From: Cognatiluteimonas lumbrici | GTDB taxonomy: Bacteria; Pseudomonadota; Gammaproteobacteria; Xanthomonadales; Xanthomonadaceae | Direction of reading: 5' to 3' | DNA length: 64,000 bases | Assembly: GCF_006476065.1 (NCBI RefSeq) | Contig: NZ_ML636798.1 | Location: forward strand, 2,182,207 to 2,246,206 | Shown here: piece after piece, positions 54,448 to 63,509 of the stretch | Position numbering within the stretch: position 1 is the first letter of the stretch | How the letters are laid out: every line of letters begins with the position of its first letter | The notes under the pieces: generated by a model | Databases searched by the model: none | The model's input: the letters and a program-made list of their open reading frames with translations, nothing else | Told to the model about the DNA's origin: nothing | Program-made: the position numbers and the translations under genes

Positions 54448-55059
54448 ATGTCCAAGGCACGCGCGCGCGGCTTCACGGTGATCGAACTGATGGTGACCCT
54501 GGCGGTCGCCGCCATCGTCATCTCGATGGCCGTGCCCAGCTTCCAGTCGGTGGTCAACGGCAACAAGCTGGCCGCTGGCGCCAACGAACTGATGGCGAGC
54601 CTGCAGGCGGCGCGGATGGAGGCCATCCGCCGGGGCCAGCGCGCCGGCGTGTGTTTCAGCACCAAGACCAACTCGGGCGTCGACGCGACCTGCTCGAACG
54701 CCAACGTGGACGGCTGGATCGCGTTCGTGGACGCCAACGGCGACGGCGACTTCGACAAGGCGGGGGATACCCTGATCCGGGTGTCCACGCTCGGCGCGGG
54801 CGTCGTCGTGTCGGCCAACCCGGCGCTGGGCGGGCTGGTGCCCGGCAAGCCGATCATCTTCAGGCCGGACGGACTCGCCCGCGACGAACCCGGCGGCGGC
54901 GGCCCCGGCACCGGCCTGCTCGACGCGGTGGTGCGGCTGTGCATCGCCACCACGCGGCCGGCCGCGAACGCGCGCGACGTCGGCATCGCCTCCGGCAGCC
55001 GCGTCGCGATCACCAACTTCGATGGAGGCGGTGCCTGCGCGGCGCCGGGGAACCCGTGA
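54448..55059 (+). CDS. fimT: Type IV pilus minor pseudopilin FimT/GspH type
   Basis: A 203-residue prepilin. Short basic leader MSKARARG, cleaved before FTVIELMVTL (Glu5 present) by PilD, then the N-terminal helix and a GspH-type globular domain with Cys pairs. FimT has been linked to DNA binding in natural transformation of related bacteria. ATG 54448 is used; GTG 54436 just upstream is an alternative because AAGGA is very near the ATG. It is the first gene of the pilus operon fimT-pilV-pilW-pilX-pilY1-pilE; 1 nt overlap with pilV. Confidence 0.88.
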   Translation: MSKARARGFTVIELMVTLAVAAIVISMAVPSFQSVVNGNKLAAGANELMASLQAARMEAIRRGQRAGVCFSTKTNSGVDATCSNANVDGWIAFVDANGDGDFDKAGDTLIRVSTLGAGVVVSANPALGGLVPGKPIIFRPDGLARDEPGGGGPGTGLLDAVVRLCIATTRPAANARDVGIASGSRVAITNFDGGGACAAPGNP

Positions 55060-55544
55060 TGAGAGTTCATGCACCCCGTCATGCGCGCGGCATCGGCCTG
55101 GTCGAGGTCATGGTCGCGGTCGCGCTGCTTGCCTTCGGCATGCTGGCCATCGCCGCGTTGCAGGCCACGGCGCTGCGCAACAGCCAGAGTTCGCTGGAGC
55201 GCAGCCAGGCGGTGATGAAGACCTACGCCATCTTGGATGCCATGCGCGCCAATCGCGACGTGGCGATGATCGGCGGCTACAACATGGGCAACATCGACGC
55301 CGCCGGCAACGTCACGGCCTGGGCCTGCGGCCGGCCGGACCCGGGCGACCTGTCGGCGAACGACCGCCGCCAGTGGGTCGGCGCGCCCGGCGAGGACGGC
55401 TCGGTCAAGGCCATGTTGGGCGAGTCCGCCTGCACGGCGATCCGCTGCGGCGACGACGAATGCATCGTCGCGCTGCGGTGGAACGATGCACGCGGCACCG
55501 GCGGGGACGCCGAGCAGGAGCTGGTCACGAGGACGCGGCTATGA
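55059..55544 (+). CDS. pilV: Type IV pilus minor pilin PilV
   Basis: A 161-residue minor pilin with the type III leader RHARG cleaved before IGLVEVMVAVALLAFGMLAI; Glu5 is present in the LVEVMV core. The PilV feature ALQATALRNSQSSLERSQA follows. The globular domain has four Cys near the end (WACGRP, SACTAIRCGDDECIV). The start overlaps the fimT stop and its stop overlaps pilW (ATGA). It belongs to the tip/priming complex with PilW, PilX, PilY1 and PilE. Confidence 0.88.
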   Translation: MRVHAPRHARGIGLVEVMVAVALLAFGMLAIAALQATALRNSQSSLERSQAVMKTYAILDAMRANRDVAMIGGYNMGNIDAAGNVTAWACGRPDPGDLSANDRRQWVGAPGEDGSVKAMLGESACTAIRCGDDECIVALRWNDARGTGGDAEQELVTRTRL

Positions 55545-56617
55545 GGCGGGCCATGCGTGCACCGGCCAGGCGGCAAGCGCTCGGCCTGAGCCTGATCGAA
55601 CTGATGGTGGCCCTGGTGCTGGGGCTCATCGTCACCGGCAGCGCGCTGACCCTGGTGCTCACCAACCGCCAGACCTTCAACGCGACAGAGGACCTCAGTC
55701 GCGTGCAGGAAAGCGCCCGCATCGCATTCGAGCTCATGAACCGCGAGCTGCGCGCGGCGGGAAGCAATCCCTGCGACAGCAGTATCCCGGTGTTCAACAA
55801 CCTCGTGGACATGGACGACAACTGGTGGAGCAACTGGGGCGACCTGCACGGGACGGAGGCGACGCCCACGGCAACCGACGCAAGCCCCGGGCTGCTCGGC
55901 TACGGTGGCGCCACGGCCTTCGCCGACGCGGCGTTCGGAACCACGGCCGGCGATCGCATCGCGGGGACCGACGCGATCGAGCTCAAGGGGGCGGTGCCGA
56001 TCACCGCGGACAACGCAATCCTCACCCTGGGCCTGGGCTCGCCGGGGACCGACGAGATCACCGTCAGTTCCTCCACCGGCGTCGCCGACGGCGACCTGCT
56101 GGTGATCTGCAACTTCAACAACGCCACGATCTTCCGGGTCACGGGCGTGGCGCCCACCAAGATCGACCTCAGCCAGGGTGCCGGCGCCACCGACAACAAC
56201 AACCCGTTCCTGGCCCGCAACAACACCGCGATCGCCTACGATGCGGGTGCGGTGGTGTCCCGCGTCGGCGCCAGCCGCTGGTACATCGGGGCCAACGGGC
56301 GCGACACCGATGGCGACGGCGTCGCCGACGGCCGGTCCCTGTTCCGCGCGTCGCTCGTCAACAACGCCGGAACGCTGCAAACCTCCATCGACGAGGTCGC
56401 GCCCGGCGTCACCGACATGCAGGTCGGGTACCTGGTGGCAGGGGCCGCCGACTACGTGGACGCCTCGACGATCGCCAACTGGGCCGACGAAGGGAATCCG
56501 GTGATGGCGGTGCGCGTCGAACTGACGCTCGAGGGAGACGACCGGATCGGGCCCAGCGGCGAGACGCTGGCCCGCACCCTGGTCCACACCGTTGCATTGA
56601 GGGGGCGCTCGGGATGA
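55541..56617 (+). CDS. pilW: Type IV pilus minor pilin PilW
   Basis: A 358-residue minor pilin, the largest of the set as usual for PilW. Leader RRQALG is cleaved before LSLIELMVALVLGLIVTGSA with Glu5. The NRQTFNATEDLSRVQESARIAFELMNRELR helix is typical of PilW. The globular part (about 90-350) is Asn/Asp/Gly-rich with an acidic DTDGDGVADG loop that looks calcium-binding. Translationally coupled to pilV and pilX. Confidence 0.88.
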   Translation: MRRAMRAPARRQALGLSLIELMVALVLGLIVTGSALTLVLTNRQTFNATEDLSRVQESARIAFELMNRELRAAGSNPCDSSIPVFNNLVDMDDNWWSNWGDLHGTEATPTATDASPGLLGYGGATAFADAAFGTTAGDRIAGTDAIELKGAVPITADNAILTLGLGSPGTDEITVSSSTGVADGDLLVICNFNNATIFRVTGVAPTKIDLSQGAGATDNNNPFLARNNTAIAYDAGAVVSRVGASRWYIGANGRDTDGDGVADGRSLFRASLVNNAGTLQTSIDEVAPGVTDMQVGYLVAGAADYVDASTIANWADEGNPVMAVRVELTLEGDDRIGPSGETLARTLVHTVALRGRSG

Positions 56618-57177
56618 AACGGCAAGGCTCTTTCCAGGCACCGGCCGGGCAGCGCGGCGTCGTGCTGGCGGTGGTGCTGATCCTGCTCCTGGTCATGACG
56701 GTCCTCGCCATCGCCAGCCTCAGCGGCACGCTGATGGAAGAGCGCATGAGCAACGCCCAGTACGATCGCAGCCTGGCGTTCCAGGCCGCCGAAGCGGCCA
56801 TGCGCGAAGCCGAGGAAGCGGCGCGGGCCAAGCCGCCGCTTCCCGGCAGTGGCTGCGACGACGGAATCTGCGCGCGCCCCGACCCGACCGACGCCGACGA
56901 GCGCCAGCGCTGGAACAATCCCGGGTTCTGGGACGATGGCTCCGGCAACTGGGCGGAGGCCGATGTCGAGGTCGGCGACCTCGCGGCCAAGCCACGCTAC
57001 ATCATCGAGTTGCTCGACGACGCGGTGCAGGACGACAAGACCTGCACCACCGGCGGCGACGTGTCGCTGGAAGCCAACTGCACCATCCTCAGCAGCCGCT
57101 ACCGGATCACGGTACGCACGCCGGACCAGGCAGGCCGTGCATCGGTGACGCTGCAATCGATCTATGCGGTCCCCTGA
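56614..57177 (+). CDS. pilX: Type IV pilus assembly protein PilX
   Basis: A 187-residue minor pilin/assembly protein. Leader GQRG precedes VVLAVVLILLLVMTVLAIAS. Glu5 is absent, which is normal for PilX and GspK-type subunits that cap the fibre tip. MEERMSNAQYDRSLAFQAAEAAMREAE is the conserved PilX helix. It overlaps pilW by 4 nt and ends 12 nt before pilY1. Confidence 0.87.
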   Translation: MKRQGSFQAPAGQRGVVLAVVLILLLVMTVLAIASLSGTLMEERMSNAQYDRSLAFQAAEAAMREAEEAARAKPPLPGSGCDDGICARPDPTDADERQRWNNPGFWDDGSGNWAEADVEVGDLAAKPRYIIELLDDAVQDDKTCTTGGDVSLEANCTILSSRYRITVRTPDQAGRASVTLQSIYAVP

Positions 57178-57189
57178 TTGGAGCCTGTG

Positions 57190-60100
57190 ATGGATACCCG
57201 GAACAAGCGGAAGCTCGATCGGCGTGCGGCGCGTTGGGCAGCGGGCGGTTCCCGCTTCCGCGTGATGCTGCTCGCCTGCCTGGCCACGCTGGCGGCGGGC
57301 CCTGCCGGGGCAGCCACGAACGACGTGCTGATTCCCGCCGTGCCGCTGCAGTCGGGTACGCCTTACCCGGCGCCCAACATCATGTTCATCCTGGACGACT
57401 CCGGGTCCATGGTGTTCCAGACCATGCCCCGCGACAAGTACGACCGGGACATGAACGACACGATCTACGACCGTTCGTACGTCCACAACACGCTCTACTA
57501 CAACCCGAACACCGACTACGAGACCTGGAGGAAGGCCGACGGAACCCGGATGACCGGCGGCGACAGCTACACCGCCGTCTACCCGAGCCTGAACCACGCC
57601 GCCGGCGACACCATCGACCTGTCGAAGGGCAACAGCTGCGAGTACGTGGACGAGAACGGCAGCAACATCCGTGTCTGTGGCGGCACCCAGCTGTTCTTCG
57701 TTCCGAAGGCCGGCGCCACCGACCTCGACGATCCCAACCAGTTCGACCGCTACGAGATCCGGACCGACCTGTCCGTGGTGCGGCTGGAAACCTCCGTCAC
57801 CGAGTTGCTGAAGAAGACCGGCCTGACCAACACCGGCAACAGCCGGCGCATCCACGAGTACGAGGTGACCGTGCCTTCGGGCACCCAGACCCTCGTGGCG
57901 GAGGTCATGGACGGCACCGGCAACCCCGACATCGAGGTCTACGAGCGCAACTGGCGGGGGCAATGGGTCGAGATCTGCAGCAACAACACCCGCTGCCAGA
58001 TCAACAACCCGTCCGGCACGTACCAGGTCACGGTCTACCGTCGCAGCGACTACCGCAACGTGACCCTGCTGGTGCAGGGCATCCAGCAAAAGACGACCGC
58101 CGCCACCCCGACCGGGCGCGACGCGGCCGCCGAGCGCAAGAACTACGCCATCTGGTACTCCTACCACCGGACCCGCATGAAGACCGCCAAGGCGGCGGCG
58201 AGCGAGGCCTTCAGCCAGCTCGGCGACAACTACCGGATCGGCTTCGACACCATCTGGAACCGCGACCGCGGGGTCAAGACCAATGGCCCCGACCTGTCGG
58301 GCGGGCCGGTGCACCCGATCCCGACCAACGTCAACGGCGGCCTGTTCGAGAAGGGCAGCCAGAACCGGCAGGTCTGGTTCGACTTCCTGCACGCGGCGCA
58401 GGGCTACAACGGCACGCCGCTGCACAGCGCGTTGCGGCGCGCCGGCAACTACTTCGAGTCGGACGCGCCGTGGAAGTCGGAGGGCGATTCCGTGGTGAGC
58501 TGCCGGCTGAACTTCTCGATCCTGACCACCGACGGCTACTGGAACAACAAGTCGACGTCGGACAACCTCGGCAACGTCGACAACGAGTACGGGAGCTGGA
58601 TCTACACGCCAGCCGATGCGGCGGGCAACCGCGATCGTTACCGCTACGAACCCAAGCTGCCGTACAAGGACAGCCATTCCAGCACCCTCGCCGACATCGC
58701 GATGCACTACTGGAAGCGGGACCTGCGCACCGACCTGGAGAACGACGTCCCGACCTCGGCCGAGGACCCGGCGTTCTGGCAACACATGGTCACGTTCGGC
58801 ATCTCCATCGGCCTGCAGGGCAGCATCGACCCGGACACGCCGCTGAAGGATTTCGAGGACGGCACCGTCAAGTGGCCGGATCCGACCGACAAGGAGGATT
58901 CGGACCGCATCGACGACCTGTTGCACGCGGCCGTCAACAGCCGCGGCACGTTCGTGGCGGCGACCAACCCCGAGAAGTTCGTGCGCGGCCTGCTCGAGGC
59001 GTTGACGACGATCGCCAAGCGCCCCGGCTCGGCCTCCAACGTCACCGCCAACAGCACCTCGTTCAATACCGACACCCGCGTCTACCAGGCCAAGTACACC
59101 TCCGGCAGCTGGATCGGCGAACTCGCGTCCTACAGGGCCACCAGCGCCGGCGTCGAGACGACCCCGGCCTGGATCGCCTCGACCGGCATCCCCGCCTACG
59201 GCAAGCGCAAGGTCCTGACCTGGAACGGCACCGGCGGCGCCAGCTTCCCGACCAGCGCGCAGGTGAGCGCGCTGGACGTGAGCGAACGCCCCTTCTCGGG
59301 TGTTTCGGGCGCGGCCAACGCGGCCTACATCGCCGGCGACCAGTCGAAGGAGCTGGCCAAGAAGGACGGCGTGCTGCGCAACCGCAGCACGGTCCTGGGG
59401 GACATCGTCAACTCGTCCCCGATCTACGTGACCGACAGCGGGACGATCTTCGTCGGCGCCAACGACGGCATGCTGCACGCCTTCGACGCGGCCAGCGGTG
59501 CCGAACTGTTCGCCTACGTGCCCGGCGGGATCAGCCTGTCCGACCTCGCGACGCTCAGCGACCCGTACTACACCCACAAGTACTTCGTGGACGGCCCGAT
59601 CACGGTGTCGGCCAAGTCGCAGACCCCGGGCAAGAACTACCTGGTGGGCTCGCTCGGCCGCGGCGGCCGCGGCGTGTTCGGCCTGGACGTGACGGACCCC
59701 AAGAACTTCGATGCCAGCAAGGTGCTGTGGGAGTTCCGCAACGACAACGACATGGGCATGGTCCTGGGCGAGCCGCTGATCGTCACGCTGAACGACGCCG
59801 CCAAGACCAAGGCGGTGGTGGTCGGCAATGGCATCAACAGCCCCGACGGAAGCGCCACGCTGTTCATCCTGAACCTGGCGACCGGCGCCGAGATCGCCGA
59901 GATCGAGGCCGGGGCGGCCGGGGCCAACGGCCTGTTCGCGCCGCGCGGCTGGGACGACAACGGCGACGGGCGCGTGGACTACATCTACGCCGGCGACCTG
60001 AAGGGCAACCTGTGGAAGTTCGACCTGTCCGGTTCGAGCAGCGGCGACTGGAAGGTGGCCAACTCGGGCAAGCCCATGTTCCAGGCGCGCGACGACGCCA

Positions 60101-60813
60101 ACACGCCGCAGCCGATCACCGCCGGCCTCGCGCTGGCCCGCAATCCGGACACCCGCGACGTGTGGGTATTCGCCGGCACCGGCCGCTTCATCAGCGAGGG
60201 CGACCTGACCACCGTCGAGGTGCAGAGCCTGTACGGCATCATCGACGACGGCGAAGTGAAGGGGCGGACTTCCCCGACCCAGAACGGCGACCTCGCCCGG
60301 CGCGACATCATCTATGTCAGCACGGACAAGAAGGTCCGGGCCTTCACGCCCAACAAGAGCCCGCTGGAGGACGGCAAGAAGGGCTGGTTCGTCGACTTCG
60401 ACGATCCGACCAAGGGCGAGCGCATCGTCAGCGGCCTGCGGGTGCTGGGAACGGTGTTGATCGCGTCCAGCATCATCCCGCCGCAGGGCCAGAGCACCTG
60501 CGACGCCGGCGGCACGGGCTACATCAACGCACTGGATGCATTCACCGGCACCAGCGCCAAGGAACCGTTCTTCGACACCAACGGCGACGGCAAGGTGGAC
60601 ACCAAGGACCTGGTCACCGTGATCGTCGACGGCAAGGAAGTCCAGGTCGCGGCTGGTTCCTACGACCCGGGCGTGGGCATGCCGACCCGGCCGACGATCA
60701 TCGACAAGCTGCTGGTGGTGGGCGGTTCGACCGGCCAGATCGCCTCGGTGACCATCAACCCGCAGGGCGTCGGCGCTCGCCGAGTGTCCTGGCGCGAGAT
60801 CGTGGAGGACTGA
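57190..60813 (+). CDS. pilY1: Type IV pilus tip adhesin PilY1 with inserted PPC-like module
   Basis: A 1207-residue exported tip protein. The signal peptide (MLLACLATLAAGPAGA) is followed by a von Willebrand A-like domain with MIDAS-type DDSGSM near residue 70. A segment at about 218-297 (YEVTVPSGTQTLVAEV...DIEVYERN...INNPSGTYQVTVYRR) resembles a pre-peptidase C-terminal (PPC) domain inserted in the VWA region. The C-terminal PilC/PilY1 beta-propeller (about 690-1200) has calcium loops DDNGDGRVDY (near 921) and DTNGDGKVDTKD (near 1130). GGAG precedes ATG 57190. PilY1 controls pilus extension, adhesion and surface sensing in relatives. Confidence 0.92.
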   Translation: MDTRNKRKLDRRAARWAAGGSRFRVMLLACLATLAAGPAGAATNDVLIPAVPLQSGTPYPAPNIMFILDDSGSMVFQTMPRDKYDRDMNDTIYDRSYVHNTLYYNPNTDYETWRKADGTRMTGGDSYTAVYPSLNHAAGDTIDLSKGNSCEYVDENGSNIRVCGGTQLFFVPKAGATDLDDPNQFDRYEIRTDLSVVRLETSVTELLKKTGLTNTGNSRRIHEYEVTVPSGTQTLVAEVMDGTGNPDIEVYERNWRGQWVEICSNNTRCQINNPSGTYQVTVYRRSDYRNVTLLVQGIQQKTTAATPTGRDAAAERKNYAIWYSYHRTRMKTAKAAASEAFSQLGDNYRIGFDTIWNRDRGVKTNGPDLSGGPVHPIPTNVNGGLFEKGSQNRQVWFDFLHAAQGYNGTPLHSALRRAGNYFESDAPWKSEGDSVVSCRLNFSILTTDGYWNNKSTSDNLGNVDNEYGSWIYTPADAAGNRDRYRYEPKLPYKDSHSSTLADIAMHYWKRDLRTDLENDVPTSAEDPAFWQHMVTFGISIGLQGSIDPDTPLKDFEDGTVKWPDPTDKEDSDRIDDLLHAAVNSRGTFVAATNPEKFVRGLLEALTTIAKRPGSASNVTANSTSFNTDTRVYQAKYTSGSWIGELASYRATSAGVETTPAWIASTGIPAYGKRKVLTWNGTGGASFPTSAQVSALDVSERPFSGVSGAANAAYIAGDQSKELAKKDGVLRNRSTVLGDIVNSSPIYVTDSGTIFVGANDGMLHAFDAASGAELFAYVPGGISLSDLATLSDPYYTHKYFVDGPITVSAKSQTPGKNYLVGSLGRGGRGVFGLDVTDPKNFDASKVLWEFRNDNDMGMVLGEPLIVTLNDAAKTKAVVVGNGINSPDGSATLFILNLATGAEIAEIEAGAAGANGLFAPRGWDDNGDGRVDYIYAGDLKGNLWKFDLSGSSSGDWKVANSGKPMFQARDDANTPQPITAGLALARNPDTRDVWVFAGTGRFISEGDLTTVEVQSLYGIIDDGEVKGRTSPTQNGDLARRDIIYVSTDKKVRAFTPNKSPLEDGKKGWFVDFDDPTKGERIVSGLRVLGTVLIASSIIPPQGQSTCDAGGTGYINALDAFTGTSAKEPFFDTNGDGKVDTKDLVTVIVDGKEVQVAAGSYDPGVGMPTRPTIIDKLLVVGGSTGQIASVTINPQGVGARRVSWREIVED

Positions 60814-60815
60814 CC

Positions 60816-61247
60816 ATGGCAAGGACCATCCAGCCGCGCAGCACGGGCCGGCAGTCGGGGTTCACCCTCATCGAACTGATGATCGTGATCGCGACCCTGG
60901 CCATCGTTACCGCCATTGCGGTCACCAGCTACCGCTCCTCGGCGGTCAAGACGCGTCGCGGCTCCGCCGCGGCCTGCCTGATGGAAGCGGCGCAGTTCAT
61001 GGAGCGCTCCTACACGATCAACATGACCTACGCAGTCGGCGCCTTCCCCGCGCTCGGCTGCGCCGCCGAACAGTCGGAGTATTACAACTTCGGCTTCAGC
61101 GGCGCCCCCGACGCGGACAGCTACACGCTGCAGGCCACGCCGATCAACGCGCAGCTCTCCGCGGACACCCGCTGCGGCACGCTCACCCTGGACAACCTGG
61201 GAGTCAAGACCGAGAGCGGCACGGCCAGCGTCGAGGAGTGCTGGTGA
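60816..61247 (+). CDS. pilE: Type IV pilin PilE (minor pilin of the pilY1 operon)
   Basis: A 143-residue type IVa pilin-like protein. Leader RQSG is cleaved before FTLIELMIVIATLAIVTAIAV with Glu5 in place. The globular domain has a C-terminal disulfide region (DTRCGTLTL ... SVEECW). It begins 2 nt after pilY1 and ends the operon. PilE of this cluster is usually a minor pilin that links the tip complex to the major pilin PilA. Confidence 0.9.
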   Translation: MARTIQPRSTGRQSGFTLIELMIVIATLAIVTAIAVTSYRSSAVKTRRGSAAACLMEAAQFMERSYTINMTYAVGAFPALGCAAEQSEYYNFGFSGAPDADSYTLQATPINAQLSADTRCGTLTLDNLGVKTESGTASVEECW

Positions 61248-61289
61248 TCCGGGCCGGTTCCGGGTAATCGTTTACACGCGAACTTCCGT

Positions 61290-61319
61290 TTGACACCGCG
61301 AAAAACCGCGAAGTAAGGT
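61290..61319 (+). promoter_or_regulatory. Strong sigma70-type promoter in the pilE-exoD spacer
   Basis: A perfect TTGACA (-35, 61290-61295), an 18 bp spacer and TAAGGT (-10, 61314-61319) sit in an unusually A-rich patch. The spacer contains a tandem CCGCGAA-AAA-CCGCGAA repeat that could be an operator. It faces a 200 bp stretch without a credible protein gene. Confidence 0.55.
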
Positions 61320-61325
61320 GCAGGT

Positions 61326-61523
61326 GTCGTCATGTTGTGCCCAATCGCACGGGCGGCGCGCCGTCGGTGCGGGGGTCTCGCCGAAGGTACCCACAGGCGC
61401 CATGGAATGAAGCGCCTGGACAACAAGAAGCATGGAAGCGCGCCGCTACGGCGGGCAGTTGGGTAGACCTGTTCTTGGCACTTCGCCTTTGGAAACACCC
61501 GGCCCCCGTGGCCGGGTTTTTCT
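61326..61523 (+). ncRNA. Candidate small RNA between pilE and exoD-like gene
   Basis: A consensus-like promoter lies upstream and an intrinsic terminator ends the region, giving a predicted transcript of about 200 nt. The stretch has several GC-rich inverted segments and pairs such as GGCGCC...GGCGCGCC. Apart from a 19-codon ORF without ribosome site (61407-61466), it has no coding potential. It does not match 6S, SRP, tmRNA or RNase P RNA by eye. A leader transcript or unannotated sRNA are both possible. Confidence 0.4.
61497..61523 (+). terminator. Rho-independent terminator
   Basis: ACCCGGCC (61497-61504) pairs with GGCCGGGT (61510-61517) around a 5 nt loop, followed by TTTT and then CTT. 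It would end the pilus operon and/or the candidate small RNA on the plus strand. On the minus strand the hairpin lies just after the exoD-like stop, so it may act both ways. Confidence 0.85.
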
Positions 61524-61525
61524 TG

Positions 61526-62131
61526 TCACACCACCAGGTCGATGCCGCGGGCCGCGATGGCCGCGAACTCGCCGCTCAGGACGCCGAACACGGCGACCGT
61601 GATTCCCCCGAAGGCCCACGCCACCAGCATCAACGCGCCGTCGCGCTCGAGCATCGCCAGCGCGAACAGCAGCAGCAGCGCGCCGAACAGGTAGTTGGTC
61701 AGCGGGATCGGCAGCGACAGCAGCAGGCCCAGGAAGATCAGCAGCAGCCCGGTGAACACGGTGGCCAGCGGGTGCAGCAGCACCCGGCCCATGCGCGGAC
61801 GCACCACACGCTCGAGCCGTGCCAGCCAGGGCGAGATGCGGTCGTCGAAGCGCACCAGGGTGCGCCGGTGCGGGCCGCGCCGCGCAATGAACCGCGGCAG
61901 CCACGGGCGGCGCCGGCCGGCCAACAGCTGCAGTCCGATCAGGATCACCAGCGGGCCGCTGACCGCGCCGCCGACCGGGATCGGGATGAAGGCCGGCAGG
62001 ATCGCGACGAACAGCAGCATCCCGAACGCGCGCCGGCCCAGCCCGCCGACCAGGAGCTCGAGGGTCAGCAGCTCGGCCGGGTCCCCTGGGCGGAATCCGT
62101 CCAGCAGCCGGCGCAGGCCGCGCTCAGGCAT
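61526..62131 (-). CDS. ExoD-like membrane protein
   Basis: A 201-residue inner-membrane protein of the ExoD family (exopolysaccharide synthesis, ExoD). Four or five hydrophobic segments are present, with the family motif LLFVAILPAFIPIPVGGAVSGPLVILIGLQLL followed by GRRRPWLPRF. ExoD affects exopolysaccharide production and alkali tolerance in rhizobia; its molecular role is unknown. ATG 62131 (8 nt overlap with the upstream gene) is given; ATG 62143 is an alternative adding four residues. Confidence 0.78.
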   Translation of the reverse strand: MPERGLRRLLDGFRPGDPAELLTLELLVGGLGRRAFGMLLFVAILPAFIPIPVGGAVSGPLVILIGLQLLAGRRRPWLPRFIARRGPHRRTLVRFDDRISPWLARLERVVRPRMGRVLLHPLATVFTGLLLIFLGLLLSLPIPLTNYLFGALLLLFALAMLERDGALMLVAWAFGGITVAVFGVLSGEFAAIAARGIDLVV

Positions 62132-63446
62132 GGCCGCCGGCATCGCCGGGCGCCGCGATGGCGGCCGCGCGGCGCAGCAGCAGCTTGTCGATGCGCGGCC
62201 CGTCGAGGTCCACCACCTCGACGCACCAGCCGTTCCATTCGAAGTGCTCGGCCGGGTGCGGGATGCGCCCGAACCAGGCGATCGTCATGCCCGCGGCGGT
62301 GTGGTAGTCGTGCTCGTCCTCGCCGGGCAGCAGGCCGCCGCCCAGCAGCTCGCGCAGGTCGTCCACCGGCAGCGAGCCGTCCACCAGCAGCGACCCGTCC
62401 TCGCGCTCCACCACCAGCGCTTCGGCATCGTGGCCTTCGCCGGACTGCACCCGGCCGATCACCGCGCCCATCAGGTCGTTGAGCGTGACCATGCCGCTGA
62501 CGTCGCCGTACTCGTCCACCACCAGCGCCAGCGACTGCTGCTCCTCGCGGAAGATCTCCAGCAGCTTGAGCGCGTGCGTGGATTCGGACACGAACACCGC
62601 CGGCCGCAGCTCCCGGAACAGTTCCGGCTCGCGCTGGTCCAGGCGCTCGAGCAGCGACTTCACCTCGAGCACGCCGAGCACCTCGGAGTCGTCGTTGCGG
62701 TACACCGGGTAGCGCGAGTAGGGCGTCTCGCGCATCACCGCCAGGTTCTCCTCGAAGTCGGCGGCCGCGTCCAGCCAGGCGATGCGCGTGCGCGGCGTCA
62801 TCAGGCTGTCCACGGTGCGGTCGCCCAGGCGCATGACCCGCTGCATCATGTTGCGCTCGTCGGCGTCGATCACGCCCTGTTCGTGGCTCTCGCTCACCAG
62901 CAGCCGGATCTCCTCCTCGGTGATGGCGTTGCGGGCGTCGTCGCGGATCCCGAGCAGGCGCAGCACCGCGCGGTTGATCGCGCCCAGCCCCAGCACCGCC
63001 GGCTTCGCCATCCGCGACAGCCAGTCCAGCGGCAGCGCCACCTTGCAGGCGATCCGCTCGGCGTCGGTCAGGGCCAGGCGCTTGGGGATCAGTTCGCCGA
63101 AGATCACCTGCGCCGCGGTGATCAGCCCGACCGCGGTGCCGATGCCGATGCCGGCGGCGTAGTCGCGGGCGTTGGGCCAGACCCCCTCCAGCCAGGCGCC
63201 GATGGCCTGGCCGATGGCCTCGCCGCCGACCAGGCCGGTCAGCACGCCGATCAGGGTGATGCCGATCTGCACCGTGGACAGCAGGTTATCGGGCTGTTCG
63301 GCCAGCTGCAGCGCCTTGCGCGCGCCGGCGCTGTGCTCGGCCATCTGCCTCAGGCGGCTCTTGCGCGAGGTCATCACCGCCATCTCCGACAGCGCGAAGA
63401 AGGCGTTGAGGACGATGAGGGCGAAGACGATGAGGAGCTGCAGCAC
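62124..63446 (-). CDS. CNNM/CorC-type (DUF21-CBS) membrane protein
   Basis: A 440-residue protein. The N-terminal DUF21/CNNM transmembrane domain (residues 1 to about 190, starting LLIVFALIVLNAFFALSEMAVMTSRKSRL, with the FGELIPKRLAL motif) is followed by a CBS pair (about 210-335, SLMTPRTRIAWL, DEYGDVSGMVTLNDLMGAVIG) and a CorC_HlyC domain (SLLVDGSLPVDDLREL). The family exports magnesium or cobalt ions or regulates such export. It differs from the shorter corC at 24912 by having the membrane part. The upstream spacer is shared with a divergent DUF47 gene. Confidence 0.9.
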   Translation of the reverse strand: MLQLLIVFALIVLNAFFALSEMAVMTSRKSRLRQMAEHSAGARKALQLAEQPDNLLSTVQIGITLIGVLTGLVGGEAIGQAIGAWLEGVWPNARDYAAGIGIGTAVGLITAAQVIFGELIPKRLALTDAERIACKVALPLDWLSRMAKPAVLGLGAINRAVLRLLGIRDDARNAITEEEIRLLVSESHEQGVIDADERNMMQRVMRLGDRTVDSLMTPRTRIAWLDAAADFEENLAVMRETPYSRYPVYRNDDSEVLGVLEVKSLLERLDQREPELFRELRPAVFVSESTHALKLLEIFREEQQSLALVVDEYGDVSGMVTLNDLMGAVIGRVQSGEGHDAEALVVEREDGSLLVDGSLPVDDLRELLGGGLLPGEDEHDYHTAAGMTIAWFGRIPHPAEHFEWNGWCVEVVDLDGPRIDKLLLRRAAAIAAPGDAGGHA

Positions 63447-63509
63447 GCTTGGGGGTCCAGGGCGGGCCGGACCCGCGGCCGGATGATAGCAGCCGCCGCT
63501 GACACGAAA

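Noticed and set aside
56614-57177. PilX lacking the prepilin Glu5 as a defect
   Set aside because: Absence of Glu5 is normal in PilX/GspK-type tip subunits.
61407-61466. 19-codon ORF MKRLDNKKHGSAPLRRAVG in the candidate small-RNA region
   Set aside because: No ribosome site and no recognisable pattern; kept only as a note under the small RNA.
61326-61523. Candidate small RNA as 6S, SRP, tmRNA or RNase P RNA
   Set aside because: Length and visible sequence blocks do not match these RNAs, and the flanking genes are not their usual neighbours.
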